From positions 64,789,035 to 64,853,034 of the forward strand of contig CM048844.1 in NCBI GenBank assembly GCA_026545765.1: a stretch of DNA of 64,000 nt, written 5' to 3'. Each line of letters opens with the position of its first letter. Positions within the stretch are counted from its first letter, which is position 1. The DNA comes from Plantago major. Lineage: Eukaryota > Streptophyta > Magnoliopsida > Lamiales > Plantaginaceae. Of the stretch, positions 21,853 to 34,140 are shown one piece after another. The position numbers were made by a program, and so were the translations under genes. The notes under the pieces are model-generated. The model made no database searches. It saw nothing but the letters and a program-made list of their open reading frames with translations, and was not told where the DNA came from.

Positions 21853-23480
21853 TGTTGGTCCAGATAATGGCAAAGTAAAAGACTAGAGGGGGGGGGGGGG
21901 GTTGAATAGTCTTTTAAAACTTTTGTCGATAAACACAGTTTCTCAGATATCTGTGAAAATATCTGATACTTAATTTCAGAGAGCGGAAGACTTTTCTGTG
22001 ATAAGTGCACGTGCTCAGCAAGATAAGTGTAAATACTTTGCAAGATAAATAAAGTAAGTAATAAACTGCAGAAAGTAAATAACACAAGTTCTTTTATAGT
22101 GGTATCTGAAGGTGGCGTAATCCTTCAACTAATCCACTTCGACCTTTCTCAGACCTAGAATCCACTAAGATAGATAATTGAGGTAACCTTACAAGTATCT
22201 TCTCTAGATTCCTAAATACACTAGGTTCCCAACCAAGTGTTCCCCCTGAGTTATTTCCCGGCTTTCACAGCCAAGTACTTCCTGTACTCAGAAACCTTTT
22301 GAGCTATTCCTTAGTTTCCCAAACTAAGTACTTCATATGCTCAGTAACCTTGGAGTTATTCATTAGTTTCCCAAACTAAGTACTTCATGTACTCTCCGCC
22401 GATTAAGGTATTGGTTAAGGTAGTTTGTCAGGTGAGCTTCTTAAATAACTTGTTCAGTTATTCAGATAGCTCTATGAATCAAGTATACTTAATACACTTT
22501 GCAATGTATGGTATCTTGTTCTTTACTGACCCAAGTCTATGATAAGTGTTCAAGAGAATGAATCTCAGATATGAAATCTTAGTTCAACTCTTTCACAAAT
22601 AACAATGCTTGTTAAGGATCAGGACACTTAGAACTTTTGTGCTACTTAGAATCAAGAGCTTTGGTCGCAACAAAAAGCTTGAAGCTAAGTAGTGTTCTTT
22701 GAGAGAGCTTGTGAGAGTATTCAATATAAGTTCAGTGATCTAAGGTGTAAGTTCTGTGTGTATTCTCAAGCAGTCTAAGTGTTGATATTTATAGATGAAT
22801 TTGAGTGCCGTTTGAATAGTATCCGTTAGGCTTAACTCAATTTCAAACTATTGATATCTGAGTATAGTACTGTAGTAGGTTTGTCTTCTTCTTCAGAAGC
22901 TACCGTTTTTGTTCAGACATTTTTGTCCGCGCATTTAATGCACTGTACTATACTTTGTCCTCAGAGTGCCAACTATGCATGCTTTCTGAAGCCTTGCACG
23001 TTCTTTTCCAGAGACTATCACAACTCCAGATACCACTTGTTAAAAGTATATTGTTTCCCAAAAACATAATCTTTATCCAAGGTATCTGAGTGTAGATATC
23101 TGTGGGCACTTTTCCTCGTTTCAGAAACCTTTTATTTCTCAGATATCTTTTGCAACACCGTTTATTTATTTAAAAATGCTTGTGTCTTCAAGATATCTGG
23201 TCATAGGTATCTGAAAAACCTTTGTCTTCAGCAATCTTGTGCAGTCTTCAGATCTTCAAATTTGTTGAACTTTTCCTGCTGGATGCCTTCTTCTTGGTCT
23301 TCTCCAGAGAATAAAAATTACATTCAGAGACCTAACATCCTATACAAGATTTGCTAGACTATCATACTTAGTGAGTTTCCTCTTTTACAGTGTTCAAGTG
23401 AACCAAGAGTACTAATCACCTTTCTAAGCTAAGATAAGTCATTAGGTTGCTGATTAAAATCTAAACAGATATTCCTAACA
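21853..23480 (-). repeat. Sire-B 3' LTR
   Basis: 1,628 bp; reads TGTTAGGAATATCTG at its start and ends CTGGACCAACA on the minus strand. It contains a TATA-like ATATTTATA (22785-22793 on the plus strand), the hairpin modules at 22239-22397, and a run of 13 G near 21889-21901 (C on the sense strand). It aligns through its length with the LTRs of Sire-C and Sire-D. Confidence 0.9.
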
Positions 23481-23874
23481 AATTTCCCCCATTTTGATCA
23501 GTCAACGATGACTATCTGACCTATTACAAATCTGGATGAGGAAACAATCCATCACTTAATCATTTCTTATGATTTTTCAATTCGTATAATTAAGTGCAGA
23601 AAGTAAACATCAACCAAATCACAAGGTGTGATCTTTGGTGACAAGTTATCTTTTATAGAAATTGATATCTGAGAGTAGGTTCATCAGATATGTTGCAAAG
23701 AAAGTTCAGAGATAACTTTAATACAAGATAAAACAACAATTCTACTCAGTCAGCAAGATACAAAATACATAGTTTAAATTAGGACAACAGGAGTAACCAA
23801 GCTCCAAGTAGACATCCTAATAAACTAGTCTTCAAGTCTTCAACACTTCAAGTCTTCAAAAGCAGTTCCATGGA
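23481..23874 (-). other. Sire-B polypurine tract and 3' noncoding leader
   Basis: The minus strand reads AAAATGGGGGAAATT directly before the LTR (23481-23495), the polypurine primer site. The rest up to the accessory ORF stop is noncoding, with CTTCAAGTCTTCAA-type short repeats near 23830. Confidence 0.8.
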
Positions 23875-26800
23875 TCAATCTGAAAATTTTCTATTACCAA
23901 ACCTTTTGATATCATCAGAGTAGTCATAGAGAAGTGTTCTGACAATCATCTCTGTGTCTCTGGCAAATCCACAGACTTCCTTGTAGGTTTTGGTAGGATT
24001 CTTCTTGGCAAAGTGCTTGACCCACAGATACTTTCCCCACTTCCAGGCATGCTCGATTCTGATATCTGATAGCTTGAAGTATTCATATATGATCTTCAGA
24101 TATCTGATGTCACCCTTGTATTGATCTTCTGTCAAGTAGAAGGACTCATAGGGTTCCACAGCAAGTCTTGCTCTTGTGCCTGTTCCAGTGATGTTGGGAA
24201 TTCTGTGCACATCATCTGGCTTTCCATAAGGACATTCATCAGAGAGGTCCTTTTTCATGGCTTCTATTCTCTTGATTACTTCAAAATCCAACCAGGCTTT
24301 GATGTGGTTGGTGTTAATCAAGATTGGCTTGTCTTTTCTCCATGCCATGAGCTGTTTATGGATTGGTTCTGGAAATTTTTCATTTACCAATAAGTGCTTG
24401 AGTTCCAGAATCCAGTAGCCATTCTTCTGATTAATGCACCTGTAGACAGAGGAGTCATTGTTGGTCTTCACATACTCAATCTTGGCTTCTTCAGGCCTGA
24501 GTGGTAGTTGAAGTTTTCTTTGTTCAGCTCTCAGCCTGTTCCTCCTTTGTCTTGAATTTTCCCTTGGGGTATTGCTTGAAGAACCACCCTGTATAGACTT
24601 GGTATTTCCAGAGGGTGTTTTAGCTGCCAAAGGCTTTGCAGCTATGGGCTCAGTTAAGCTATCAATTTTTCTTTTTCTGTGAAGAGGAGCTTCATCTTCA
24701 TCAGTCTCTTCATCATCATCAATATCAATTCTTGTGAGACTTTTGCAGCCTTCTTCATTGCCCAGGGATTTGATTTGGCCTTCTTCTTCTTCTTCTTCTT
24801 CTTCTTCTTCTTCTTCTTCTTCTTCTTCTTCTTCAGAAGACTCATCAATCCCTCTTACTTTTCTTCTCCTTGGAGCCTTGGTACTCCTTGGAGGTTTCTG
24901 TGCTCTGGCCCTTGTTGTCATTCCTTTTTCAGGAAGTTGCTGAGTGGTGGCCACTATCTGTAGAGCAGTCTGACTGGAGGAGGGCTCATTAATTCTGAGA
25001 GGTGGTTGTTCAGATTTTCTTTTGTTTCCTCTTCATCTTCCTCTTCCTCTCTGAGCATCTTGAAATCCTTCCCCCTTAGTCATTGTTGACTGACTAAGAA
25101 TCACAAAGAATTCTGAAAGGGAGTTAAAGTTGCCTTGCAGATAGTTGTAAGAAGCAACCAACTGTTCCAGAGTGGCCTTGAGCTCCTGATTTTGTTTGAT
25201 AAGACCAGTATTCTTATCAGTGAGCTCTGCCAGTGGGCCTTGAGTAGCATCTGCTTTTCCAGCAGCATAGCTAGCCTCATTGAGGGCTTTTTCAGCAAGA
25301 TTATTGTCATCATCCCTTCGAATGCCTAGGTCTCTCTGAGCAATGACCAAGCTTGTTGTTCTTTGAGTGACTAGCTCAGTGAACTTTTTCATTTCAGCAG
25401 GGACTGATGCAATTACTTCTTCATTTTGTTGAGACAACTCCTTTCTTAGAGTTGCCAGAACCTGGTATCTGGCCGTGTAATCATGGGAGTTGAGATTTGG
25501 TTTCTTACTGAAGCTTTGAGGAGCTATCAATTTTCTCTTTAAGTGAGAAACTCCCAAGTGAACATTTGCATGTTCTGCCAAGGTTCTGTCTTCTTCATCA
25601 TCTGAGTCATCATCCCAGTGATCTTCATCCTCTTGTACTTCTTCATCAAGGTTTCTGAAAGCGGCAACCATCTCAGATATGTGTTTCTTGCCTTTGGATG
25701 ATGGTTTCTTTGGTGAAGATGCAACGTTAACATCATGCTTTGCTTTAGATGCTTGTTCACCATCTAGCTCCTTAGTAATATAGTCAACAGCTTCCCAGAG
25801 CTCTTTAATCTCAGAGTAAGCTTGCGTTTCCTTCCATGTTTGTTCTTCAAGTTTGTCTAGCTTGACTCTGGATTCAGCTATCTTTTCTTCCAGTTGAAGA
25901 TGTAGTTGTTGTTCTTCCTCCAACAATGGTTTGAGTTGAGCAACTCTGGCTTGTGCATCTGATATTTTCTGAGTTGTTTCCTCAGAGTGCTCAACTACTT
26001 GTTCAGTAGTATCTTTGTGTTGGGGAGTTGGATGAGTAGATTTCTGAGGAGATGGAGGAGGGGATTGCTGTGATGTCCTCTCAGTGTGCTTTTCAGCAGC
26101 TGAGGCATTGTTTCCTTGTGGAATCCTTCTTGTCCCTGGTGCAGGGGCATCATCATCATCCTTCTTATCCATATCCTTGTGATGGCCAGAAGGAGGATCT
26201 TCATAATTGTTCTCATCAGTTTCCTTCTCTTCTTCATCTTCAGAGACCAGGTTGATCACTTCTAGAATAGTGACCGTTTGCCCATTAACTTCATCTTGTT
26301 CAGAGGGTATGTATTGTAGAGTCTGGGGCAAAGTAGGCTTGAATGCCATCTGTAGTCTGGTCTGACCATCCGCTTGTTTGAGAGCTTGGATCAGCTTTCT
26401 GGCCACTTTCTTGACAAAATCCTTATCCATCAATGTTCCGAAAGAATATTATTCAGTGGGGAACATTGCATGGACGTAGTTTTCCAAGTCAAGGGCTCGT
26501 GCTCTCCTTGTGTGGTGATCAGTCACCGGTAAGATTTCAGATAGATCGGAGCATCGGAGCTTTTGCCATTTCTTGAAGTATTTCAGATGCTTTGGCAAAG
26601 TGTGTTCCTTGAAGAAAGGAAGCAGGTCCTCTTTCTCATCAACAGGGACCTTAGTGGCACTTGTTTGAGCCTGAAAGAAAGAGTTTTGAGTTAGATTCAA
26701 AACTTGTGTAGATATCTGAGTACGAGTGTAGTTAGGTTTTTGAGTTACCTGAATGAGTACATCAGGCTCAGAGACTTGTACTACTGAGGCAGGGGGTGCC

Positions 26801-28469
26801 TCAGATATCTTGTTGTGAGGTGGAGACTTGGAAGTCTGGTCCTCATCCACCTTTCTTTCAACTTGATCCTGAGAATTAAAATTATCACACTACTTAGGAA
26901 ATTGTCATGAAAGAATTTATGCAATTAAGCTTCAATGATTTCTGAGTTTTCCACTTACTTCCTCAACAGGAGGCTCAGAATCATTTTCGCAGAAACGTTC
27001 TCAGTTTCTGGTGTTCTTTCTGGTGATGTTGCCTTGGGGGCTTCATCAATTTCCATGGGTGCAGGGGATGTCGCAACTCTTTCCCCTTGCACTTCTACTT
27101 CTGAATGAGCCTGTAAGTAGAACGTATTGAGTAATTAGAGAAGAATTTATATTAACCCATGATGAAGAATGTTTATCACTGATTTTCATATACCTTCACA
27201 CTAGAAGGCTCAATGACATTTTCTTCAGAAACATTGACGGTTTCTGGGTCCTTTTCTGGCATGTTTGCCTTATCTTCTTCTTTCTCAGTTTGAGCCTATT
27301 AGAAACATCTACTTAATTAGTTAAGTGTATTAACATATATCTGAAAAGTAATATCTTAAGTAACTCTCTATCACTTGTAGCACAGGCTCAGATTCCTTAA
27401 GAGGTGAGGTTGTAGTAGCCTCCTTCTCAGTCTCTGAGGCAAGCTTTCCAGCTTCCTCTTGTGTTTCTAATTCAGCCTGTAACAAAGAAATTTTATTAGA
27501 TAACAAGATTAATAAACATAAATTATCACAAGTAGAGAGTTAAACCATTCAGCTACCTGAGCGGTGTCAGGCTGATTGGTCTCTGGAACTTGTGACCCTT
27601 CTATGTTTTGGTCTTGTTGTTCCATTTCAGCTTCTTTGTTTGAAGTTTCAGGTACTTCAGACCTTTCATGAGTATGAAACTCAGTTGCCTCCCCTGGTTG
27701 ATCATTCTGAGCAGATGCCTCAGTTTGATCCCTCTCATTGAGTTGGGGAACCTGCTCTTTTGCAGGATTTTCTTCAGCAATGAAAGATGCTGGTTTCTGT
27801 AACTCAAGTACCATTTCAGCAGTATTCACATCTGGCTGTTGTGGTTGTTGTTCTTGAGACAAATTGTTGAGTGTTGAGGCAATGGCAGTATCCTCCAACA
27901 CTAAGCTATCACTTATCAGAGCATCTTCAATATCTTTCAGCTTTCTTGCTTTGATGGTGTAATTTGTCCAGTGACCTTGGACACAGTTACTTCTTCAGCA
28001 ACCTTTGAAACAGGTGCTTGTTCAGTAACTTGTGGTGTAGGTTCTTCTTCAGATACCTCTAGACCAGCTACTTTTTCAGTAACCTTAGCCCTTTTTGATT
28101 TTTCTAGGACTTGAGAGATGACTAATTCATCATCTTCATTGTCAGAGCTCTCATCAACATTAGGAACTGATTGGTCCATAATCCTTGCGGTTTCTGCAGA
28201 TAGGACTTGGTATCTATCACTACTTTCTTTAGCAGTATTGATGAGTTCATCAGCAAGGCTTTCGGCAGTAGTCTTAACATTTCTGAAAGCACTTTCTCTT
28301 GCTGAGTCTACTTGTTCAGTAGCCGATACCTCTTTTGCAGCATTCATGAGTTCATCTGCAGCGGCGGCAGGTATCTGGGAATCGACAACCTCAATGGGTG
28401 GGTCTACTGATTTGCCAGCAGACTTCTTTCGTGAAGTTTTGGGCTTCTTGGTCGCAACCTTTCCCTCAG
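23875..28469 (-). pseudogene. Sire-B accessory ORF, middle and C-terminal parts
   Basis: Sense with the element and placed between pol and the 3' LTR. Read 5' to 3' (right to left): a Lys-rich stretch (KKPKTSRKKSAGK), acidic segments (ESSDNEDDELVISQVLE), then short exon-like blocks separated by AT-rich ~80-nt gaps bounded by GT...AG (for example 27477-27556 and 27111-27193). Next are a globular part (FFKEHTLPKHLKYFKKWQKL), long coiled-coil helices (25033-26433), and a basic/acidic tail. It ends in a conserved ~100-residue domain (YESFYLTEDQYKGDIRYLK, KWGKYLWVKHF) closing at 23875. No signal peptide or membrane segment is seen. Function unknown; Sireviruses are known to carry an extra ORF here, often called env-like. 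Split from its N-terminal part by Sire-C. Confidence 0.75.
24781..24834 (-). repeat. (CTT)n expansion inside the Sire-B accessory ORF
   Basis: About 18 triplets that read as a run of some 20 Glu on the sense strand. The same site in Sire-C and Sire-D has only a few Glu/Lys codons (SSSEEEEGQ and SSEEKEEAQ), so the run grew in this copy. Confidence 0.9.
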
Positions 28470-29226
28470 ATACCTGTTGGGAAATTTGTTGGGAAATTTC
28501 TTGGGAAATTTGTTAGGAAATTTGTTAGATATTTTGTTAGAAATATCTGTTTAGATTTTGATCAGCAACATGATGACTTATCTTAGTCTCAGAAAGGTGA
28601 TTAGTACTCTTGGTTCACTTGAACATTGTAAAAGAGGAAACTCACTAAGTATGATAGTCTAGCTAATCTTGTATAGGATGTTAGGTCTCAAAATGTAATT
28701 TTTATTTTATGAAGAGAAGACCAAGAAGAAGACATCCAAGCAGAACAAGCTCAACGACATTGAAGACTTGAAGAAACTGCACAAGATTACTGAAACTGTT
28801 TTTCAGATACCTTAGCCAGATATCTTGAAGACACGAATAGTTTTAAACAAACTGTGTCACAAGAGATATCTGAGAAATAAAAAGCCTATCTGAAAACAAG
28901 GAAAGTGTCCACAGATATCTATTCTCAAATACCTTGAGCATTAACCACATTTCTGAAAAAGAAATATATATATTGCAAACAAAGTTCTTTCAATAAAAGT
29001 GGTATCTGAAGATTGAAGATAAGGACGTGCAAAGAATCAGATAGTTTGCACTACAGGACAAAAAGTATAGTATAATGCATTTAATGCACGGACAGAGATG
29101 TCTGAATAAAATCAACGGCAGCTTCTGAAGAAGAAGAAGACAAAACCTGCTACAGTACTATACACAGATATCAATAGTTTGAATTTGAGCCTAACGGATA
29201 CTATTCAAACGGCACTCAAATTCATC

Positions 29227-29235
29227 TATAAATAT
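29227..29235 (+). promoter_or_regulatory. LTR TATA element
   Basis: TATAAATAT in the middle of the 5' LTR, also present in the other LTRs (43786-43794 plus; 22785-22793 and 52511-52519 minus). Its conserved position fits the U3 promoter, with transcription starting about 30 nt downstream. Confidence 0.65.
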
Positions 29236-29615
29236 CAACACTTAGACTGCTTGAAGAGACACACCTTGAACGAAACGACACAACGCTGAACACCTTACTC
29301 TCTCAAAGCAACTTACTTATCCTCAAAGCTTTCTGTTGCGACCAAAGCTTTTGATCTTGAGTAACACTGAAGTTCTAAGTGTCCTGAACCTAAACAAGCA
29401 CAGCTATCTGTGAAAGAGTTGAAACGAAAGATCAAGTATCTGAGATTCATTCTCTTGAACATTTATCTAAGACTTGGGTCAGTAAAAAGAACAAGATACC
29501 ATACATTGAAAAGTGTATTAAGTATACTTGATTCACAGAGCTATCTGAATAACTGAATAAGTTATTAAAGAAGCTCATCTGACAACTCAATCCAAAACCA
29601 ACACCATAACTGGCG

Positions 29616-29825
29616 TGGAGTACAGGAAGTACTTAGTTTGAAAAATCAGGGAATAACTCCAAGGTTACCGGAGTATAGGAAGTACTTGATTTGGGAAACT
29701 AAGGAATAACTCCAAGGTTATTAAGTATAGGAAGTGCTTAGCTTGGGAACCTAGGGAATAACTCAAAAAGGTTTCTGAGTACAGGAAGTACTTGGCTGTG
29801 AAAGCCGGGGAACAACTCAGGGGGA
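29616..29825 (+). repeat. Four ~53-bp hairpin modules in the LTR leader
   Basis: Each module has GAGTA(C/T)AGGAAGTACTT, a small inverted repeat, then GGAATAACTCCAAGG. Inverted repeats include AGTTTGGGAAACT, AGCTTGGGAAGCT, GATTTGGGAAATTA and GGCTGTGAAAGCC in different modules and copies; both sides of the stem change together. The same block lies at 44171-44386 (plus), 22239-22397 and about 51988-52137 (minus). It would be in the 5' leader of the genomic RNA. Confidence 0.8.
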
Positions 29826-30190
29826 ACATTTGGTTGGGAACCATTTGTTTAAAGGAATCTTAGAATAGAATTTTGGTAAGGAGAACTCAATTATCTATTC
29901 TAGTGAATTCTCGGTCTCTGGAAGACCGAAGTGGATTAGTTGGAGGATTACGCCACCTCCAGATACCACTATACTTGCTGTGTTATTTAACTTTCTGTAT
30001 TTACATTTCAGCAACACACACACACACTTTAACTGTTTCTGCACTTATCTTTATTAAGTCTTCCGCGCTCTGATTCTAAGTATTAGATATCTATTCAGAT
30101 ATCTGAGAAATAGTTTTTATCGACAAAAGTTTTAAAAGACTATTCACCCCCCCTCTAGTCTTTTACTTTGCCGTTATCTGGACCAACAAG

Positions 30191-30202
30191 TGGTATCAGA
30201 GC
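30191..30202 (+). other. Sire-C primer binding site
   Basis: TGGTATCAGAGC, an exact match to the usual plant retrotransposon site for initiator tRNA-Met, two bases after the LTR. Confidence 0.95.
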
Positions 30203-30303
30203 AGGAGGTTCACAAGCCTTCTGCACTGAACCTAGATCCCCAGATAGGTGAAGCAACTTTGTCCATTTTCGAGGACTATTTAATTTGTGTGTTAAGTGTG
30301 CAG

Positions 30304-31330
30304 GTATGTCTCTGAGGATGCACCCATTCTCAAACCAGAGAATTACGAGAAATGGAAAAATAACATGATGCTCCACCTTAAAGCCATAAGTGACGAAATG
30401 ATCGAAGTGATAAAGAATGGCCCAATAGTCATTCAACAACTCAAACAAGTCATGGAGGTTTCTAATGGTAAAGACAGAGATCAAAGCGAAGGATCTTCAC
30501 AAACTGATGCGTCAACAAGTGAGAGATCTACTAGTCAAGTCATTTACGAACCAAAGCCCAGAGAACTCTGGACATCGGAAGATGCCAAGAGAAATCGTCT
30601 GGATGGTCAAGCTCGTAATATCATCATCAGATCGACACCTGAGCACATACAAATCGTGGGGTGCTAAAACGGCGAAAGTTGCCTGGCAACTGATTGAAGA
30701 AATCTGTGCCGGAACTGAGAAAACCAAAGAAAACAAGTTCGAAGTTCTCAAGTTGAAATTTCAAAATTTCAAACAAGGACCCACTGAAACTCTGGAAGAA
30801 CTTGATTTCAGATTTACCACTCTCATGAGTGACATGGCAGCTCTTGGGGAAAGCAACAGATACTCCCAGTCAGAAAAGATTAAGACTATTGTCAGAAGTC
30901 TTAACCACAACTGGGAGCATACCAAATTCTTTTATATTAACCAAGGAATTCCAAATATCACTCCAGTGGAACTTTTCTCTCATCTTGCTACTGTTGATTA
31001 TGAGACAACTCAAAGAGAAAAAACAACTGAAAAGTTGCAAAACGTTGCTCTAGTCACTCAAGGAACTTCTGAAAAGAAGAAAAGCAAGGAAGAAACTGAG
31101 GATGCTCTTGCTGCAAAGCAAATGAGCAAATATATCAGTCGAGAAATTGAAAGAAGGAAAGCCAAAGAGAAGCTGAAAAAGCATCCAGGCTCAAACTATC
31201 ACCAGTACAAAAATATGCAAAGTTCGGTGAACAAGCCAGCTCAGAAAGCATCATGTCTCGAGGAAGGTAAATGGAAACGATATCTGTTTCTATTGTCAGA
31301 AACCTAGCCACTTCAAGAAGGATTGTCCTG
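30304..31330 (+). pseudogene. Sire-C gag region
   Basis: Remains of a Sirevirus-type gag: FKPENYEKWKN-like start region (LKPENYEKWKNNMMLHLKA near 30330), the capsid core with EVLKLKFQNFKQGPTETLEE and SEKIKTIVRSLNHNWEHTKF (30740-30930). A basic tract follows, then a CCHC zinc knuckle CFYCQKPSHFKKDC at 31285-31326. Gag would form the particle and bind genomic RNA. Broken. Confidence 0.85.
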
Positions 31331-31395
31331 CCCTCAACAAACTAAGGACATGTGACAAGAAAGATAGGAGAATTTTCAAAAGAAGCCAGAAAGCT

Positions 31396-32640
31396 TTGTT
31401 AACTGAAGAAAGAAAGAAAATCCAAATTCAACTGGATGCTCTAGACGTTGAGACAGATTCTGAAGATGACAATTCAGATGACTCAACCTTACCATCACCA
31501 GAATTATGTGGAGTTACTCATGATATAATCGACTTCAGCCTCAAGAAGAATGAAATGTGGAGTTCTCAAATTGACGTCCAGACATCTCCAACATAGAAAT
31601 GCCTTATGGCTGATGAGGTAACACATACTTCTTGTTATACTTATGAAAGTGATGAAGAGGAAATAAAAAATCTAGAAAATCTCAGGAAAGAACTTGACAT
31701 CTATGAAAGAGAATTTCTAATGATCCGAGCTATAGCCGAAAACCTTGAAGAAGAAAAGAATTCTCTTGCAAAGGAAAATTCTCAATTAGTTAAAGTATCT
31801 GAGAGAAAGGATGCTGAAAATGCATCTCTCAAAGCTCGATATCCGAGACCGAAAAGTCACATAAAGAAGCAATGGCTGAATTATTTAAAGAAATATGAAG
31901 ATCTTCTTTCCGAGAACAAGGAACTCAAGAAGAAAGAATCATCTTTTCAATCTTATGCCAAATCTAGTGACACTCATCAAGTACAATCTTACTTAAGAGA
32001 TCCTTGAAAAAAGAAAGGACTTGGGCTGAATACATGCATGATTGTTCTATCACTCGAATAAGAGTAAGGAGAGAAGAACATTTGTAAGTACTCAAAGAAG
32101 ACGGTTCCCATGAAATCTATAGTATCGGTGAGAAGACAAAGATTGTTGACAAATGAAAGGCGATTCGACTAAACCTTTGTGGAAAAACAAGTCAAAACAA
32201 AACTGTTGGCACGTCTCGAAAAGAAACACAACACCGAAGTTGTAAACACCCACAAGGTTATGTCTCAAAAGGTAGAATTGCAGAGCGGCAAATTCTCCCA
32301 TGTCACTTTTTCTCGAAAGAAATTGACCAACCAGAGACTAGCAAAGTCGAGAAAAGATCTCGATAGCTTCAAGTGCTCAAACGGTATTGCTACAAAGGCA
32401 TTCGAAAACAACTTGCTCATGAGTACAAGGGAGCAAGAACGATGGTCGAAAGCTAGAATTGCTCAAAGCAATTATCAAGTGGAAGTTAAATCAAGCCACC
32501 GAAAATCAATGCCGTGGCTAGAAGAAATGCGCAAGGAAAGCTAAGTTTGTTGAAAAGCAAACTCGTAAACCCGACAGTATCTGAAAGCATCATATGGAGC
32601 ACCTAGGAACACACCAAGGAAGAAAATAATTCTTACTAAT
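31396..32640 (+). pseudogene. Sire-C coiled-coil spacer between gag and protease
   Basis: After the zinc knuckle comes an acidic segment (DSEDDNSDDSTLPSPE) and a long heptad-rich helix (LRKELDIYEREFLMIRAIAE, KKYEDLLSENKELKKKE). A basic region follows (31606-32640). The same part is seen in Sire-B at 49900-51309. A long gag extension of this type is usual for Sireviruses. Broken. Confidence 0.7.
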
Positions 32641-32799
32641 GATAACATTCATTCAAATAGAATTCTCCTTATGTTCCCGCTGACAAAAGAATATTTCAAA
32701 GAAATTCATTCAAAATGGATTCCTACTTGGAAGATCTTTTAATTCGACGGTTCCATCAAAGATATGAGAACCTAATCTCTGCTTTCTGTTGTGTGAGAA

Positions 32800-34140
32800 T
32801 GCTTCCCGGACTAAAGCACAATGGCTATTTGATAGTGGATGCGAAAGCACATGACAAGAGACAAAGCAACCGTCACATAAAGCTTGCAACACAGGACCAG
32901 ATATCATATTTGCTGGAGGAGAATTAAATCCCTCTCTGGGATTTGGCAACATCAAATTGGGGACTTTAACAATCACTGACGTATTACATGTTAAGGATTT
33001 GAAATATAATCTATTTAGCATGAGCCAGTTTGCAGACAAGGGTTTTACTATAAAATTCAAAGCTAAATACTGCAAACTAATTGACAATGAGTCAAAGCAG
33101 ACAGTCTTAGTTGGTCGGCGGAAAGGCAGTCTTTATGTTGTTGATTGGGCATCTGCCACAACTGAAGAATGTCTCATGGTGAGTCAATCTGGTCACACAG
33201 AAGAGCACTGGTTATGGCACAAAAGAATGAGTCACTTGAACTTCAAAACTCTGAACAGACTTGCCAAGAAAGAGTTAGTGGTTGGCCTTCACAGAACATC
33301 TTTCAGAAAGGATGGTATCTGTTCTGCCTGTCAGATGGGGAAACAATCTAAGATCTCTTTCAAGTCCAAAATTAGACACTCTTGTGTTAGACCACTGCAA
33401 CTATTATACATGGATCTTTTTGAATCATCTGTAACTAGTTATGCAGGAAAGAAGTATGGTCTGGTTGTTGTAGATGACTTCTCAAGATTCACTTGGGTTG
33501 TCTTTCTGAAACACAAATCTGATGCCAGGGTGGAGATACCAAACTTGCTGAGAAATCTTGAAGTCATGAAAAGTGACAAGGTATCTGCAATCAGAACAGA
33601 CCATGGTACTGAGTTTGTCAACCAGTACATAAAGGAGTTTTGTACCTGCAAAGGTATACAAAACCAACTTTCCTCTGTAAGAACACCTCAACAAAATGGT
33701 GTTGCAGAAAGGAAAAACAGAACCCTTAAAGAAGCTGCAAGGACAATGCTAATGACATCGAAATAAGTGAAATTTATTGGGTTGAAGTCAAAACACACTG
33801 TTACACTCGTACAGATGTTTGATAAACAAACACCATGACAAGACCCCCTATGAAATCTTGGTTGGTAGACCCCGTAATATCAAACATCTGAGAGTATTTG
33901 GTTGTAAATGTTTTGTTCTAAACAATGGGAAAGATTATCTGAGAAAATTTCAACCAAAGGCAGATGAAGGTGTATTTCTTGGTTATTCCACAAATAGCAA
34001 AGCCTACAGAGTTTACAACAAAAGAACAAAGAAAATTGAAGAATCAATTCATGTTGTATTCTATGAAGGAAATAAGAAAACACCTCCTAATGATGAACTC
34101 TCGAAGGTTCAAAGAACTATTACCGAGGGATTCTAAAGAA
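32800..34140 (+). pseudogene. Sire-C protease and integrase region
   Basis: Protease signature FDSGC near 32828-32845. The pre-integrase block follows (LWHKRMSHLNFKTLNRLAKK, CSACQMGKQSK), then the integrase core (LLYMDLFESS, VVVDDFSRFTWVVFLKHKSD, IRTDHGTEFVNQYIKEFC, QQNGVAERKNRTLKEAARTM). Last are the [12 protein letters not shown] and [16 protein letters not shown] segments. These match the Sirevirus form of copia integrase. Broken. Confidence 0.9.

Larger units (their letters stand above)
28475..30188 (+). repeat. Sire-C 5' LTR
   Basis: 1,714 bp. It starts with six 12-bp units (TGTTGGGAAATT and variants, 28475-28546). The middle carries the TATA element, so U3 would run to about 29260 and R-U5 from there. 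R-U5 holds the four hairpin modules, an (AC)n run at about 30013-30026 and a C-run before CTCTAGTC. It ends CTGGACCAACA. Confidence 0.95.

Noticed and set aside
21528-21873. Minus-strand frames with FLPP repeats
   Set aside because: They lie across the right end of the Mutator-like element and a short GGAGGAAGAAAG repeat; no gene evidence.
21889-21901. A G-quadruplex regulatory site at the LTR G/C-run
   Set aside because: It is a single homopolymer of varying length in each LTR (8 to 13), more likely a slippage or sequencing hot spot than a folded element.
23875-28469. A host multi-exon gene for a coiled-coil protein
   Set aside because: The same parts occur in the same position in three retrotransposon copies between pol and the LTR, so it belongs to the element.
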